Below, in pieces: positions 25,385 to 35,685 of a stretch of DNA of 64,000 nt. How positions within the stretch are numbered: the stretch's first letter is position 1; each line of letters starts with the position of its first letter. This DNA is from Pirellulaceae bacterium (GTDB lineage: Bacteria > Planctomycetota > Planctomycetia > Pirellulales > Pirellulaceae): positions 124,001 through 188,000 of the forward strand of contig JAHBXT010000006.1 of assembly GCA_019636385.1 (NCBI GenBank). Direction: 5' to 3'. The translations under genes and the position numbers were made by a program. The notes under the pieces are model-generated. The model was not told the origin of the DNA. It made no database searches and saw only the letters and a list, made by a program, of their open reading frames with translations.

Positions 25385-27579
25385 ATGGCAACGTTGGCTA
25401 GACGTGTTTCACGTATGAGCGCCCTCGTTTCTGGTCAAGTCATTGTGCTACTATCGGCAGGCTGCGGATTGCAGTGGCCTTCGGAATGGCATTCTGGCTG
25501 CTATATCATGAGCTCGCTACCATTCGTTGTGCCGATCTTGTCCAGTGTTCCACTGGGGATTGTGTTGTTGGCGCTGGCAAGTGCTTATTTTCTGTTTTGT
25601 GCTTTTGGTCAACTGTCGGCTCACGTGTTCGGAATCAACTTTCAACCTCCACCGCTGGGCGTTGGCTGGATGCAGACTGTAATAGTTGTTTGTGATTCCG
25701 TGTTGGCTTCAGCGGCACTCTATGTTTTGTTGCCTCCCTATGTTGCCTCGGTTTTCTTCAGTTCTCCGCGATTTACTTGCTGGCAGTCTTTGTGGCAATG
25801 TTGAGCCATGTGCCAGGCGGGCTGGGAGTACTTGAATGGTACTCGTAACGATGCTGCCCGATTTAAGCCATGGCCTGTCACATCTCTGTTGGCCCACCGC
25901 ATGATCTACTATCTGTCGCCCCTGATATGCGCTTTGACCCATGGCGCATGGGCCACACTTTGTGAACAGGGGCAACAGGTGAGTGGATAGATCGCTAACG
26001 CCGGAAAGGTGGCGAAACTTATCAGCCCCGAATCATTACGGGCGGCGTTTTTGTACCGAAGTTGATTTTGCTGATGTCCGGCGCGCTCACCGCAGCGGAA
26101 GGCAGAATGCAGCTTCTTCGACGGGCATTACCCCTTCCGATCGTGGAGTTGTCGCTTTTTGGGGAGCGTTGCGGAGGCATATTGCTACTGCTGGCGCGGG
26201 CACTGCACAGGCGCATTGATTCGGCCTGGATAGTTGCAGTTGGGTTAATTGTACTAGGAATTCTAGTATCCTTGACCAAAGGATTTGATTTCGAGGAGGC
26301 GATTGCTCTGTCGGTTCTGCTTGCCGCACTTCTCGCCAACCGCAAGCATTTTTTTCGAGAGTGGCGTTTATTTCCCTCACCTTTGAACTTGAGCTGGATG
26401 TTGGCAATCTCCATGGCGATTGGACTGATCATCTGGGTCATCTCATTGGCTTATCGCCATATCGAATATCAACACGAGCTGTGGTGGAGTTTTGCCTGGC
26501 ACCACGATGCACCGCGATCCATGCGCTCGCTGATAGGTGCCTCGATTGTTGTCGCTCCGCCGTTGGACTCTGGAGTGTTACCTCGATCTCAAAGACCCGA
26601 ACTCGGTAACGCACAAGAATTTGCAGAGGTGTCGAGAATTGTGGCCCAAACAGCGTCTACAAGTGCGCAATTGGCTCTGTTGGGTGACAGACGGTTTATA
26701 TTCAGTCATGATCGACTGGCGGTGGTGATGTTCGGCTGATCCGACAGAAGTTGGGTGGCACTGGGCGATCCCCTCGGGCAGAGAGTTCGGCGGACGATGC
26801 AGCCTGGAATTTTCGCGAAGCCTGTTATGCGGTCAGCGTGTGGCCAGTGTTCTATCAAGTGGAAGAATCATCGCTAGGGCGGTATGTGGAGATGGGACTC
26901 AAGCTGGTGAAGATCGGTGAGGAAGCCAAGGTTCCGCTGTCGACGTTTTCGTTGAATGAAAGCGATAAGAAAAACTTTCGACGCACGCAGAAAAAAAATG
27001 GCGGATGCGGGCATACGTTTTGAAGTCGTGCCAGCAGCAGAAGTACCCCCACTATTACCGGCTCTCAAGGATATTTCCGACGTTGGTTAGGCAGTAAATC
27101 GCATGCGGAAAAGAGATTCTCATGGGGCTGTTTCTCTGTGCCCTACCTATTGAAATACGACATGGCAATTGTCCGAAGCCGTGAAAATGAGCCAGTTGCA
27201 TTTGCCAACTTGTGGCAAGGTAGGCGAAACATGAGTTATCCGTTGACTTGATGCGGTATTTGCCCGGTGCTCCAAACGGCGTGATGGAGTTCTTATTCAT
27301 TGAGACCATGCTCCTGGGAACAGAGCAAGGATACGAGTGGTTCAGTTTGGGCATGGCTTCATTGGCGGGTATTTCCACACATCGGCTGGCGCCCTTGTGG
27401 AACCGGCTGTCACATGCGATGGTTCTCCACGGAGAGCGTTTTGCAATTTCCAGGGTTTGCGAGACTACAAGGACAAGTTCAATCCGCGATGGTCAGCCAA
27501 GTATCTTGCTTGTCCAGGTGGATTGGTGACTCCGCAGGTATTGACGGATATCGACGCTGATTTTCGGAGGACTCCATAG
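25385..27579 (+). pseudogene. broken mprF-like gene (phosphatidylglycerol lysyltransferase/flippase)
   Basis: All three plus frames hold successive pieces of an MprF protein, which adds lysine to phosphatidylglycerol and flips it. Pieces in order: FWLLYHELATI (25.5 kb), AALYVLLPPYV (25.7), LSHVPGGLGVLE then VLVTMLPD in another frame (25.8), LLAHRMIYYLSPLI (25.9), a long intact stretch LPLPIVELSLF to ALLGDRRFIFS (26.1-26.7), WVALGDP (26.8), YQVEESSLGRYVEMGLKLVKIGEEAKVP (26.9), RFEVVPAAEVPPLLPAL (27.0), MRYLPGAPNGVMEFLFIE and WFSLGMASLAGI (27.3), FCNFQGLRDYKDKFNPRW (27.5). The N-terminal membrane half is also shortened by a deletion. At least eight frame changes or stops are needed. Confidence 0.85.
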
Positions 27580-27863
27580 CTCATTGCACCGCTAAAGACA
27601 TTGGCAAAGCAAGCTAGATTGATTGGCGTCGATAGACGAGCAAGACGGATTCTACATTTTGGACTAGTAACGGTAGGCAATTAGCGGCAATGCTAGCTTG
27701 TGGCTGAAACTTTTACGAATGATCTGGACCGGGCTGAAGAAATTCGCTAAATGGCCAACAAGAGTAGCTGTGTGGATTCAGGGTGGGCGTCGCGCGGCCG
27801 GGCTTCGGTAAGCGGTACTTTGTCGCGAGATTCTGTCGTCAAGCAAACAGTTGAGGCGCCGAG

Positions 27864-28676
27864 ATGTTGTTCGCGTTTTGCCAGAGCCGTCAATTTCAGC
27901 GTAAGAATCTGCGGTGGTCGCTGCAGCTTGGTCTTCGGACCGCCTGGGCGTGTCTCTTGATTGGTGCGATGTCGGCATCTGTCGTATTCGGACAGCAGTT
28001 GGTTCTGCCTGAATTTCCCGCCGCACAGCCGATGAACCCGACAACGATGAACCCGGCTAGGATGAACCAAGCCGTGATGCCACCCGGCGCTGGTGTGTCA
28101 CCTGTTCAGGAGCTTCGACAACACAGTGCGGGGCAGCCGACTCCCGGTCTGCCTACATCGCAACTGCGCGATGCTCAACAGTTTACCTCTGGCTTGCCTT
28201 TTGTAACGCCCGCTCAAGGTCGCTATCCAACGTCACCATACATGGGGCCGCGGTCGATGCCTATTTATCAAAATGTAGGCCATCAGCGCCCGACACCGGG
28301 GATGCCTGTGTCACAGAGTCAGCTGCAAGGTCAACGCGCTCAATTACCGCAATATCAAACCACTGCCTATCAAGCGCCGAATTTCTCCAACAATCCGACA
28401 CCGGGTATCTATCCTACATCCGCTCAGCAGTGTCAGGTACTGCCTCCACCTTCGCTGCCTGCGGATGGTCGAGTTCCAGGAGCCTACGTGCCTCCGACGT
28501 ATACACCTAATTGGAACCCAAGCATGTACTCGCCCAACAATTCAGGGTACAGCCCGATCTTCACGATGGGCCAGGAGAATTACAATGTCGTTCTGGGGCG
28601 AGGCATCGTTGGTCAGCCGACAGTCTACGTTCCTGGTCAGTATGTGCGCAATTTTCTGCGTTACATATTTCCCTAA
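27864..28676 (+). CDS. proline-rich secreted protein
   Basis: 270 residues. A signal peptide ends in SASVVFGQQ near residue 45, after a basic N-terminus. The mature part is low in charge and rich in Pro, Gln, Met, Ser and Tyr. Short repeats are visible: MNPTTMNPARMNQAVM, and three PTPG segments (QPTPGLPTSQ, RPTPGMPVSQ, NPTPGIYPTS). The C-terminus GIVGQPTVYVPGQYVRNFLRYIFP is more conserved in style. This type of disordered exported protein is frequent in planctomycetes and may be part of the cell wall; function unknown. A strong hairpin follows the stop codon. Confidence 0.7.
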   Translation: MLFAFCQSRQFQRKNLRWSLQLGLRTAWACLLIGAMSASVVFGQQLVLPEFPAAQPMNPTTMNPARMNQAVMPPGAGVSPVQELRQHSAGQPTPGLPTSQLRDAQQFTSGLPFVTPAQGRYPTSPYMGPRSMPIYQNVGHQRPTPGMPVSQSQLQGQRAQLPQYQTTAYQAPNFSNNPTPGIYPTSAQQCQVLPPPSLPADGRVPGAYVPPTYTPNWNPSMYSPNNSGYSPIFTMGQENYNVVLGRGIVGQPTVYVPGQYVRNFLRYIFP

Positions 28677-28678
28677 AG

Positions 28679-28706
28679 GCGCATGAGCGGTCGCCCGCTC
28701 ATGCGC
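28679..28706 (+). terminator. strong hairpin after the proline-rich protein gene
   Basis: Perfect 12-bp arms GCGCATGAGCGG and CCGCTCATGCGC with a TCGC loop, starting 2 bases after the stop codon at 28676. There is no T-run, so termination is inferred from stem strength and position. The ATG at 28683 lies inside the stem and is therefore unlikely to be used. Confidence 0.6.
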
Positions 28707-28790
28707 GATCGTTCCAGATGCTGGCCAGGAAGTTGGTGTGCCTTCCCAAGCCGCACCAATCGCACTCAAAGTTTAGTTTGGTACTTTCAC

Positions 28791-30050
28791 ATGCTCTGGG
28801 CCATAACGACTTGTTTACAGCGGCTTGCACGTCACGCCCTGCGTAGCCGCGGGCGATTCCATGTTCAGTTCGGTACGGTGGCTAGTGTCTGGTTGGTATC
28901 AATTCTGATGGCCACTGGCTGCGGAATCTATTCGCGGGTTTTGGCCGAAGGGCCGAGTACGTCGCTGGCTCCAATAGACCTATCCGAGTTTCGTAGCGGA
29001 ATTCAGCATTGGCGCAGAATCCGTGACGAAAGTCGGTTTATCACTCCCCTGCCCGATCAGCCATCGTATGCTGAGCAACAAGTCGCGGAAATCCTTGCCA
29101 ATATCTTGCTGTTTCAGCGGAGCAACGGTGGCTGGCCCAAAGATTACGACATGACGGCCATCTTGACCGATCAGCAACGCCAAGCTGTGCGGGCTACTCG
29201 TGACAAGCAAGATACCTCATTCGACAACGGCAATATTCATTCGCAGGTCCACTATCTGGCGCGGGCGTACACGCAGATGCCCGACCCCCTGTGGCGTGAG
29301 GCTTGCGAGCGCGGTTTGGATTTCATTCTCCAGGCACAGTACGACAATGGTGGATTCCCGCAACGATTTCCCCATCCGCAGAATTATCAAGCTCACATTA
29401 CATTTAACGACGGTGTAATGATTGGGAATCTACAGGTACTGCAGTTAGCGGCCCAGGGAGACGCTCCGTTTGCCTGGTTGGACGACCATCGCCGCCGCAG
29501 CGCGGCTGACGCGGTTCGGCGGGGCATTGAGTGCATTTTGAAGTGTCAGGTTCGCGTCGATGGTACTCTCACTGGTTGGTGCCAGCAACACGATCGATAT
29601 TCGTATGAGGCTCAGCCGGCACGCACCTTTGAATTGGCGTCACTGTGCCCCCAGGACACCACCCAGATCGCACGCTTTTTGATGCAACAGGCCGAGCCCA
29701 GCGACGCCATGGTCGCGGCAGTAGATGCGGCTGTACATTGGTTGCAGTTGGTAAAAATTGAAGGTATTGAGGTCGCTAAAGTTCCAACAGAGACAGTGTC
29801 TTTCGAGCGACACGATGCGGATTTTGATTTAGTTGTGCTGGCTAACCCAGACGCCAAACCGATCTGGGCACGACACTACGAGATCGGCACGAACCGCCCT
29901 ATCTTTGCGGGGCGCGATGCGATCAAACGTTACGCGCTGGCGGAAATTGAACGCGAAAGGCGCACCGGCTCCGCCTGGTATGGTCGGTGGCCAGCGGAGC
30001 TGCTGAAGACGGAATACAAAGCGTGGCGCCAACAATGGCCATCCCATTGA
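28791..30050 (+). CDS. PL10-type pectate lyase
   Basis: About 420 residues. It matches the Pel-15/PelA pectate lyase family (polysaccharide lyase 10), which cleaves polygalacturonate by beta-elimination using calcium. Seen: LLFQRSNGGWPKDYDM, DNGNIHSQVHYLAR, LDFILQAQYDNGGFPQRFP, ITFNDGVMIGNL, GWCQQHDRYSYEAQPARTFELAS and RFYEIGTN-like HYEIGTNRPIFAGRDAIKRY. The N-terminus carries a hydrophobic helix ending LMATGCG, a possible lipobox, so the enzyme is exported. The start is uncertain: ATG 28791 is the first beyond the upstream hairpin; a frame from 28683 exists. Use on plant or algal uronans fits planctomycete polysaccharide feeding. Confidence 0.85.
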   Translation: MLWAITTCLQRLARHALRSRGRFHVQFGTVASVWLVSILMATGCGIYSRVLAEGPSTSLAPIDLSEFRSGIQHWRRIRDESRFITPLPDQPSYAEQQVAEILANILLFQRSNGGWPKDYDMTAILTDQQRQAVRATRDKQDTSFDNGNIHSQVHYLARAYTQMPDPLWREACERGLDFILQAQYDNGGFPQRFPHPQNYQAHITFNDGVMIGNLQVLQLAAQGDAPFAWLDDHRRRSAADAVRRGIECILKCQVRVDGTLTGWCQQHDRYSYEAQPARTFELASLCPQDTTQIARFLMQQAEPSDAMVAAVDAAVHWLQLVKIEGIEVAKVPTETVSFERHDADFDLVVLANPDAKPIWARHYEIGTNRPIFAGRDAIKRYALAEIERERRTGSAWYGRWPAELLKTEYKAWRQQWPSH

Positions 30051-30236
30051 TCCATTGGATTAGCAATTATAGCCAATTCAAGTTTCAAACGCTGTTTCGG
30101 TCAATGGCTAGCATCGAAATCGACCTTGAAGCGCGGTAGCTCACTCGGCTACAGTTGGGCGGCCAATGTGCGCGAGCCGTGGGGTCAGCATGTCTGCTGC
30201 CTTTTGAATCGCTCGCCCTTTCACAAGGATACGGAC

Positions 30237-30977
30237 GTGAAAACCGCTGTGCTTGCCACCAGATGTGGGTTGACAATCTGCTTGATCGGCCTGCCTGTGC
30301 TGTGTGGCTGCGGATTCAACAGCATGGGGCAGAATACGATGGGCACGAGGTTGTACCAACAAGGTCGGTATGCCGAAGCGCTTCAGCATTTTCAAGCGGC
30401 ACAGGCCTCGGATCCAACGAATTCAGATGCGTATTACAACTTGGCATCGACTTATCACAAGCTGGGGGTAGCTCAAAAAGATGCCAAGCTAATCGAGCAG
30501 GCCGAGTCGCTGTACCATCAGTGTTTGGACCTCCAACCGAATCACGTTGATTGTCATCGCGGCTTGGCGGTCATGTTAGCAGAGTCGTCGCGACCGGATG
30601 CCGCCATGCGACTCCTGAAGAATTGGTCGGCTCGGAATCCCAACATGCCTGACCCAAAGATCGAGTTAGCTCGACTGCATCAAGAATTCGGGCAAGTCAA
30701 AGTCGCCGAGCAATATTTGGACGAAGCCTTGGCGATGAACCCCAACGATGCTCGTGTGTGGGCGCACAAGGGGCAACTGCGCGAGTCATCTGGTGACATG
30801 AGCCAAGCGCTTTACAACTATCAGCAAAGCTTGTCGATTAACAACATGCAGCCCGAGCTGTATCAACGAGTCGCCTCGTTGAATGTCAAGTTAGCGCAAC
30901 AAGGCATCGCCGGAGCTGGTACCTGGACCGCGCAAACTCCTCCACCGTCAACCGGCGGCGCGTCTCCACGGTACTAG
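30237..30977 (+). CDS. TPR-repeat lipoprotein
   Basis: 246 residues starting at GTG 30237, supported by AAGGA at 30225-30229. The signal peptide ends LIGLPVLCGC, a good lipobox. Four to five tetratricopeptide repeats follow between about residues 30 and 215 (ALQHFQAAQASDPTNSDAYYNLAS, AESLYHQCLDLQPNHVDCHRGLA, AEQYLDEALAMNPNDARVWAHKG). The tail is rich in Pro, Gly and Thr. TPR lipoproteins usually scaffold assemblies in the periplasm or outer membrane. The partner is not evident. Confidence 0.82.
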   Translation: MKTAVLATRCGLTICLIGLPVLCGCGFNSMGQNTMGTRLYQQGRYAEALQHFQAAQASDPTNSDAYYNLASTYHKLGVAQKDAKLIEQAESLYHQCLDLQPNHVDCHRGLAVMLAESSRPDAAMRLLKNWSARNPNMPDPKIELARLHQEFGQVKVAEQYLDEALAMNPNDARVWAHKGQLRESSGDMSQALYNYQQSLSINNMQPELYQRVASLNVKLAQQGIAGAGTWTAQTPPPSTGGASPRY

Positions 30978-31078
30978 AAGGCCACAGCTTGCTGGTGGAT
31001 ACGGTCAAGCCAAGTGGCAATGTTCGCTCATGCCAGACTTTAACAAAACTGGCCGGTGGTTTAGTTTGCGAGGCAACA

Positions 31079-33565
31079 TTACTGTCTTGCCAACACCAAT
31101 TCGTGCTGACCGGCCGGCAGTGCGACTTGGAGGAAGAGTTCATTCGGGATGGCCACTGGCAATTCAACGGTCTGACAACGAATGATCCATTGTCCATCGT
31201 TGAATTGGCGAATGAGCAGGGTACCAGTTTGCGATTGCCGGACTTGAACTTGAAGTCTTGAGCTGTCTAGCCATTGCCAAGTTATGGGTGTTGCCGTATC
31301 GAACGCCTGGTTGGTGGGCAATGCTTCCGTTGGAATGTATTCGCACAACGGACGAGTTGCTGGAATGTCGCGCCAGACGAAGCCCGACGAGTCCTTTCTT
31401 ACAAGTCGTTGATGAATCCCTAGTTCAGCCAGCACCGCATCGACTTCGGGTTGATCGATCGACAGATCATCGTGAAGCGTCAACCATCTGCACAGTTTGG
31501 CCAGGGCTTGCGGTTGCAATGGTCCGCTGGCATGCAGAGCAGCCATTCCATCCCGAAGAGCCAGTTTGCCAATCAGGAATGTATTCTGTAATGCGAGTTG
31601 TGCGTCCATGTCGCTGGATGTCTCAGCGTTCAAGAAATCATTGATGTTGGCGCGAGCAGTATTCGACCAGCGGGCGAGTCGCGTGTGATGAACGCTGGCC
31701 GAATTCGACAAGTCGACCGGTGGCGTGGTTGCGACCCAGCGGCGACTACATACGGACAACTCAGCTAGAGTCAGCCCCACCACCAGCCACTTCCAGCGCT
31801 CTGACACAGTCCAACTCGCGGTTGCTGTGCCCCAACCTCCCCACCGTCTGGCGATGGTGGCTACACATCGCTCAGCCGCAGTTCCAGGTACTGTCGCTGT
31901 GACTGCCGTCAGCAGTACCAGCGGCCATAAGAATGAGAGCCACAAGTTGTTTACTACTGGCTGCAGTTTGGCGCTGCCCAGCATTCGATCGAAGGACGAA
32001 TCGAGCTGGCTCTGCAACCAAGCATGCCACTGAGCGCCTGAGAAGTAAACGCACAAAAGCATTACTAGCCCAACGACGCTCAGCACTACTGTCAGCCGTA
32101 AGGCCAGATACGACTTCAACCAATCCTCATTTCGGTGGCAAATCCGGTCCAACTGACACGCGCCGACAACGCTCAGGCCGGCGCTAGTCCAGACAAACCA
32201 TTTGGCCGGATAACGAAAATGGTCGTAGCCCGGCAAGATGCCGGTCATCCAACCGTAAAGGCTGAATGACGAATCGTGGGGAAGCTTGGCCGCCCAACCG
32301 GAGAACCCAGCCATGTTCAAAACATCGCGCAACAACCACAGCGGTGAATAGTTACCTAGGGCGGCAAGCAGTGCCACTGCGGCCATCCAGGCCAGAAATC
32401 GTTCGGCTGGCTGGGCAGGTTTTCGTCCAGTTGATATCCAGCTCAATACCAAGAAAAAGGGCATCAAACCCATGTACAGCGATGGGATCCACATGCGGCC
32501 CTCGCTGCCGATGCAATCGACCCACCGCGAATGATCGGGCTGATAGTGGCCGCCGAATGTGGGCCAAATCAACGACGGCAAACTCCAAGGAGAGAGACTG
32601 AAGTTGTAGTTGTCTTGCTGCAGCGCCGGTAAAGACCCTGCCAGTATCGAAGCAACGTGAGGGTTCAGCGAATCGGTCACGCTGATGACTGCATCTGCTC
32701 GAACACTTACGTCCAGCCATTGACAGGCATAATATGCTTGTAGGCATGTCAAAAGCAAGATTGCTGCTGTACATATCGAGTTTAGTATCCCCCGGGCTGT
32801 CATCGGGTGTGTCAGCGATACGCTTGCCGACACAAGCGACTGCGACAAGTGTTGGTCGCCTGCGGCGTCACTCGATTTGAATGTGACGATCATCTTCAGC
32901 AAACTGGCAATTAACGCGATTAATATCAGGTGGTAAGCCGATTGCGGATCGCCGGCCAGCAGCATTAAGCTGGCGAACTGCGCCACGCTGACCAAACACC
33001 CAGCCATCGCGACAATTTGGATCCGCAAGCGCCGCGGGTGTGAAGTTACCAGCCATGCCACGATTGGCGTTAGTCCCCAGCCGATCCAGGCTGTACTGCA
33101 CAGGTAAATCAGGTTGCTATGCTGAAACAAGACTGGACAGCTAAGGGTGAAGGCCAAGGCGGCCAGCCAACTCGCAGCGACGGAAACTTGCAACGTCCTG
33201 GCGAGTCGCAGTATTCCGCAGACCGACACTATAAAATGCACGAGCACGAATAGGCCAAACCGTTGCGATAGACCAAATCCAGGAATCAACCACACGAGTC
33301 GCAACGGATAATACAGTTGCCAAGTCGGCTGACCCGCAACAGATGTTCCAAGTCCTTCAGCGGCATTCCATTTTGGAAAATACTCGCCGCGCTGATAACA
33401 CTGATCCAGCCAGTGATACTGCGGGTAATAAAAGTGATACCCATCCCGAAAGGCCGGTACGTGCGACTGCGCCCAGAAGGGACAGAGAACCCAAGCAAAT
33501 GCGGCAACCAAGACTGGCCAAACCCATCGTTGATGCCAATGGCAACTGAATGCTTTTACCAACAT
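31079..33565 (-). CDS. large YfhO-like integral membrane protein
   Basis: 828 residues with 11-13 hydrophobic helices. The early loop holds FRDGYHFYYPQYHWLDQCYQRGEYFPKWN, the acidic-aromatic pattern seen in YfhO and other GT-C-fold membrane glycosyltransferases, where a first-loop acidic residue acts in catalysis. A large soluble C-terminal part (about 620-828) follows. YfhO proteins glycosylate teichoic or surface polymers in Firmicutes; here the substrate is unknown. The gene ends close to the TPR lipoprotein, which is convergent, and starts 132 bases after atpC on the same strand. Confidence 0.7.
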   Translation of the reverse strand: MLVKAFSCHWHQRWVWPVLVAAFAWVLCPFWAQSHVPAFRDGYHFYYPQYHWLDQCYQRGEYFPKWNAAEGLGTSVAGQPTWQLYYPLRLVWLIPGFGLSQRFGLFVLVHFIVSVCGILRLARTLQVSVAASWLAALAFTLSCPVLFQHSNLIYLCSTAWIGWGLTPIVAWLVTSHPRRLRIQIVAMAGCLVSVAQFASLMLLAGDPQSAYHLILIALIASLLKMIVTFKSSDAAGDQHLSQSLVSASVSLTHPMTARGILNSICTAAILLLTCLQAYYACQWLDVSVRADAVISVTDSLNPHVASILAGSLPALQQDNYNFSLSPWSLPSLIWPTFGGHYQPDHSRWVDCIGSEGRMWIPSLYMGLMPFFLVLSWISTGRKPAQPAERFLAWMAAVALLAALGNYSPLWLLRDVLNMAGFSGWAAKLPHDSSFSLYGWMTGILPGYDHFRYPAKWFVWTSAGLSVVGACQLDRICHRNEDWLKSYLALRLTVVLSVVGLVMLLCVYFSGAQWHAWLQSQLDSSFDRMLGSAKLQPVVNNLWLSFLWPLVLLTAVTATVPGTAAERCVATIARRWGGWGTATASWTVSERWKWLVVGLTLAELSVCSRRWVATTPPVDLSNSASVHHTRLARWSNTARANINDFLNAETSSDMDAQLALQNTFLIGKLALRDGMAALHASGPLQPQALAKLCRWLTLHDDLSIDQPEVDAVLAELGIHQRLVRKDSSGFVWRDIPATRPLCEYIPTEALPTNQAFDTATPITWQWLDSSRLQVQVRQSQTGTLLIRQFNDGQWIIRCQTVELPVAIPNELFLQVALPAGQHELVLARQ

Positions 33566-33697
33566 GGTGTTGCTATGGGGCGGAGCGAGGTGTTTGCTGC
33601 TGCTCCTGCTGCAATGCTACCCATATCGTGTCCCGATGGGCCGAGAGACAAACCCGTAGGAGTCAAGTGTTAGTAGCAACCTCCCGCGAACAGGTGC

Positions 33698-34096
33698 CTA
33701 CCGCGTAGCACCGGTGACGCGCTGTAGCGCTCGAGCCCGTTGCATGGCGCGACGGCGCGCAGTCACTTGGTCGGGTTGATCTTGTGGCATCGTGATGGCG
33801 GCATCGTTGGCTGCAGCCGCCATCTGTGAATTGATTTGGCTCACAGGAGTAACTCGCTCCGTGAGAATCGAAACCACGTTATTGCTGACCTGCACGAGGC
33901 CTTCTTCGACAAAGTATTGTTCGGTCGCCGCAGCGCCGTGAATCCTCAGCACGCCGTAACCCAATCGTCCAACCAGTGGGCTATGACCTTTCAGAATCCC
34001 CAATTCGCCGTCATACAACGGAACGGTAACCGAAGTTGCGCGGACATCAACTTCGGTCTTTTCGGGCGTGACTATGACGCACTGTAGTTCACTCAT
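33698..34096 (-). CDS. atpC: ATP synthase subunit epsilon
   Basis: 132 residues. The N-terminal beta-sandwich is standard: LQCVIVTPEKTEVDVRATSV, GELGILKGHSPLVGRLGYGVL. The C-terminal helical part is short and rich in Ala, Arg and Gln. The subunit belongs to the central stalk and regulates ATP hydrolysis. It is the last gene of the ATP synthase operon, 65 bases after atpD. Confidence 0.93.
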   Translation of the reverse strand: MSELQCVIVTPEKTEVDVRATSVTVPLYDGELGILKGHSPLVGRLGYGVLRIHGAAATEQYFVEEGLVQVSNNVVSILTERVTPVSQINSQMAAAANDAAITMPQDQPDQVTARRRAMQRARALQRVTGATR

Positions 34097-34161
34097 GACC
34101 TGGCTCCAGGGAATGTTTAGCGATCGGCAGGCGACAATTTCGCAGATGCCAGAATTGTCGC

Positions 34162-35607
34162 TTACTTACTGGCCATCTTCTTGGCTTGTTCTTCGGCCTG
34201 CTCGATAGCACCCACGTACATGAAGGCTTGTTCGGGCAAATGATCCCACTTGCCATCGCAAATTTCTTCAAAGCTGCGGATCGTATCCGAGATGGTGGTG
34301 ATTTCGCCGGGACGGCCGATGAATTTTTCTGCGACCAAGAACGGTTGCGACAGGAACCGCTCGATCCGCCGAGCTCGATGCACAACCATCTTGTCGTCTT
34401 CACTCAGTTCGTCGACACCTAGAATGGCGATAATATCCTGCAGTTCGCGGTAGCGCTGCAGTGTGGTTTGCACGCGGCGTGCAATCGCATAATGCCGCTC
34501 GCCAACGTACTGGGGATCCAGGATACGGCTATTCGAAGCCAGCGGATCGATGGCCGGATAGATGCCCTTTTCGGAGATGGCGCGTTCCAGATAAATGAAG
34601 GCATCCAACTGACCGAAGGCGGTGGCAGGCGCTGGATCGGTAGGGTCGTCTGCCGGCACGTAGACGGCTTGCACCGACGTGATCGCCCCTTTCTTGGTCG
34701 AGGTAATGCGCTCTTGCAAAGCGCCCATCTCGGTAGCCAGCGTGGGTTGATAACCCACTGCAGAGGGCATGCGGCCCAATAGCGCGGATACTTCAGAGCC
34801 GGCTTGCGAGAAGCGGAAGATGTTATCAACGAACAACAGCGTGTCGGTTCCCGTCGTGTCGCGGAAGTATTCGGCCATCGTCAATGCGGCCAAGGCAACT
34901 CGCAGACGCGACCCTGGTGGTTCATTCATCTGACCAAACAACATGCAGGTCTGCTCGATCACATGGCGACCGGTGGTGCCGATTTCAGTTTCTTGCATTT
35001 CCAGCCACAGGTCGGTACCTTCACGAGTCCGCTCGCCGACACCTGCAAATACCGACGATCCTCCGTGCGAGCTGGCGATACGAGCGATCAACTCGGTCAA
35101 GATCACTGTCTTGCCCAGCCCGGCACCGCCGAACAGACCGGCCTTACCACCGCGAACAAAGGGCGTCAGCAGGTCGATGACTTTGATCCCTGTCTCGAAC
35201 ACTTCCGTGTTGGTAGATAGCTGGTCAACGGTGGGAGCGGCTCGGTGGATGGGCCAATAGTCCTCAGCCGGGCACGGGCCGCGCTGATCCACCGGCTCAC
35301 CCAACACATTGAACACGCGGCCCAGAGTCGCCTTGCCGACTGGTACGCTGATCGGCTTGCCGGTATCCACGCAGTCCAATCCACGTCGCAGACCGTCGGT
35401 GCTCCCCAGAGCCACACAGCGGACGCGATTCCCGCCCAAGTGCTGCTGAATCTCGCCCGTCAAGTTGATTTTCACGCCCTTTTCGTCGGACGAAACTTTC
35501 ACAGCGTTGTAGATTGGCGGAAGTTGACCTTCGGGGAACTCTGCGTCAAACGTCGAACCGATCACCTGCGTGATACGGCCGACTCCGGTCTTGGTAGCTG
35601 TCGCCAT
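34162..35607 (-). CDS. atpD: ATP synthase subunit beta
   Basis: 481 residues, normal length. The Walker A motif GGAGLGKTV, GERTREGTDLW and LLFVDNIFRFSQAGSEVSALLGRMPSAVGYQPTLATEMG are fully conserved, so the catalytic sites should be active. The catalytic subunit of F1 in the cytoplasm. It has 79 bases to atpG upstream and 65 to atpC. Confidence 0.98.
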   Translation of the reverse strand: MATATKTGVGRITQVIGSTFDAEFPEGQLPPIYNAVKVSSDEKGVKINLTGEIQQHLGGNRVRCVALGSTDGLRRGLDCVDTGKPISVPVGKATLGRVFNVLGEPVDQRGPCPAEDYWPIHRAAPTVDQLSTNTEVFETGIKVIDLLTPFVRGGKAGLFGGAGLGKTVILTELIARIASSHGGSSVFAGVGERTREGTDLWLEMQETEIGTTGRHVIEQTCMLFGQMNEPPGSRLRVALAALTMAEYFRDTTGTDTLLFVDNIFRFSQAGSEVSALLGRMPSAVGYQPTLATEMGALQERITSTKKGAITSVQAVYVPADDPTDPAPATAFGQLDAFIYLERAISEKGIYPAIDPLASNSRILDPQYVGERHYAIARRVQTTLQRYRELQDIIAILGVDELSEDDKMVVHRARRIERFLSQPFLVAEKFIGRPGEITTISDTIRSFEEICDGKWDHLPEQAFMYVGAIEQAEEQAKKMASK

Positions 35608-35685
35608 TGCGAATCCTCGATTGCACTAAAAAATTATTTGAGTTGATTGTGTTGTTAAAATTCAGTTGTCAACGGCCGCGGACGA

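Noticed and set aside
29348..29362. TGGTGGATTCCCGCA resembles the island operator
   Set aside because: It lies inside the pectate lyase coding sequence (NGGFPQ), its right arm is poor, and one such match is expected by chance.
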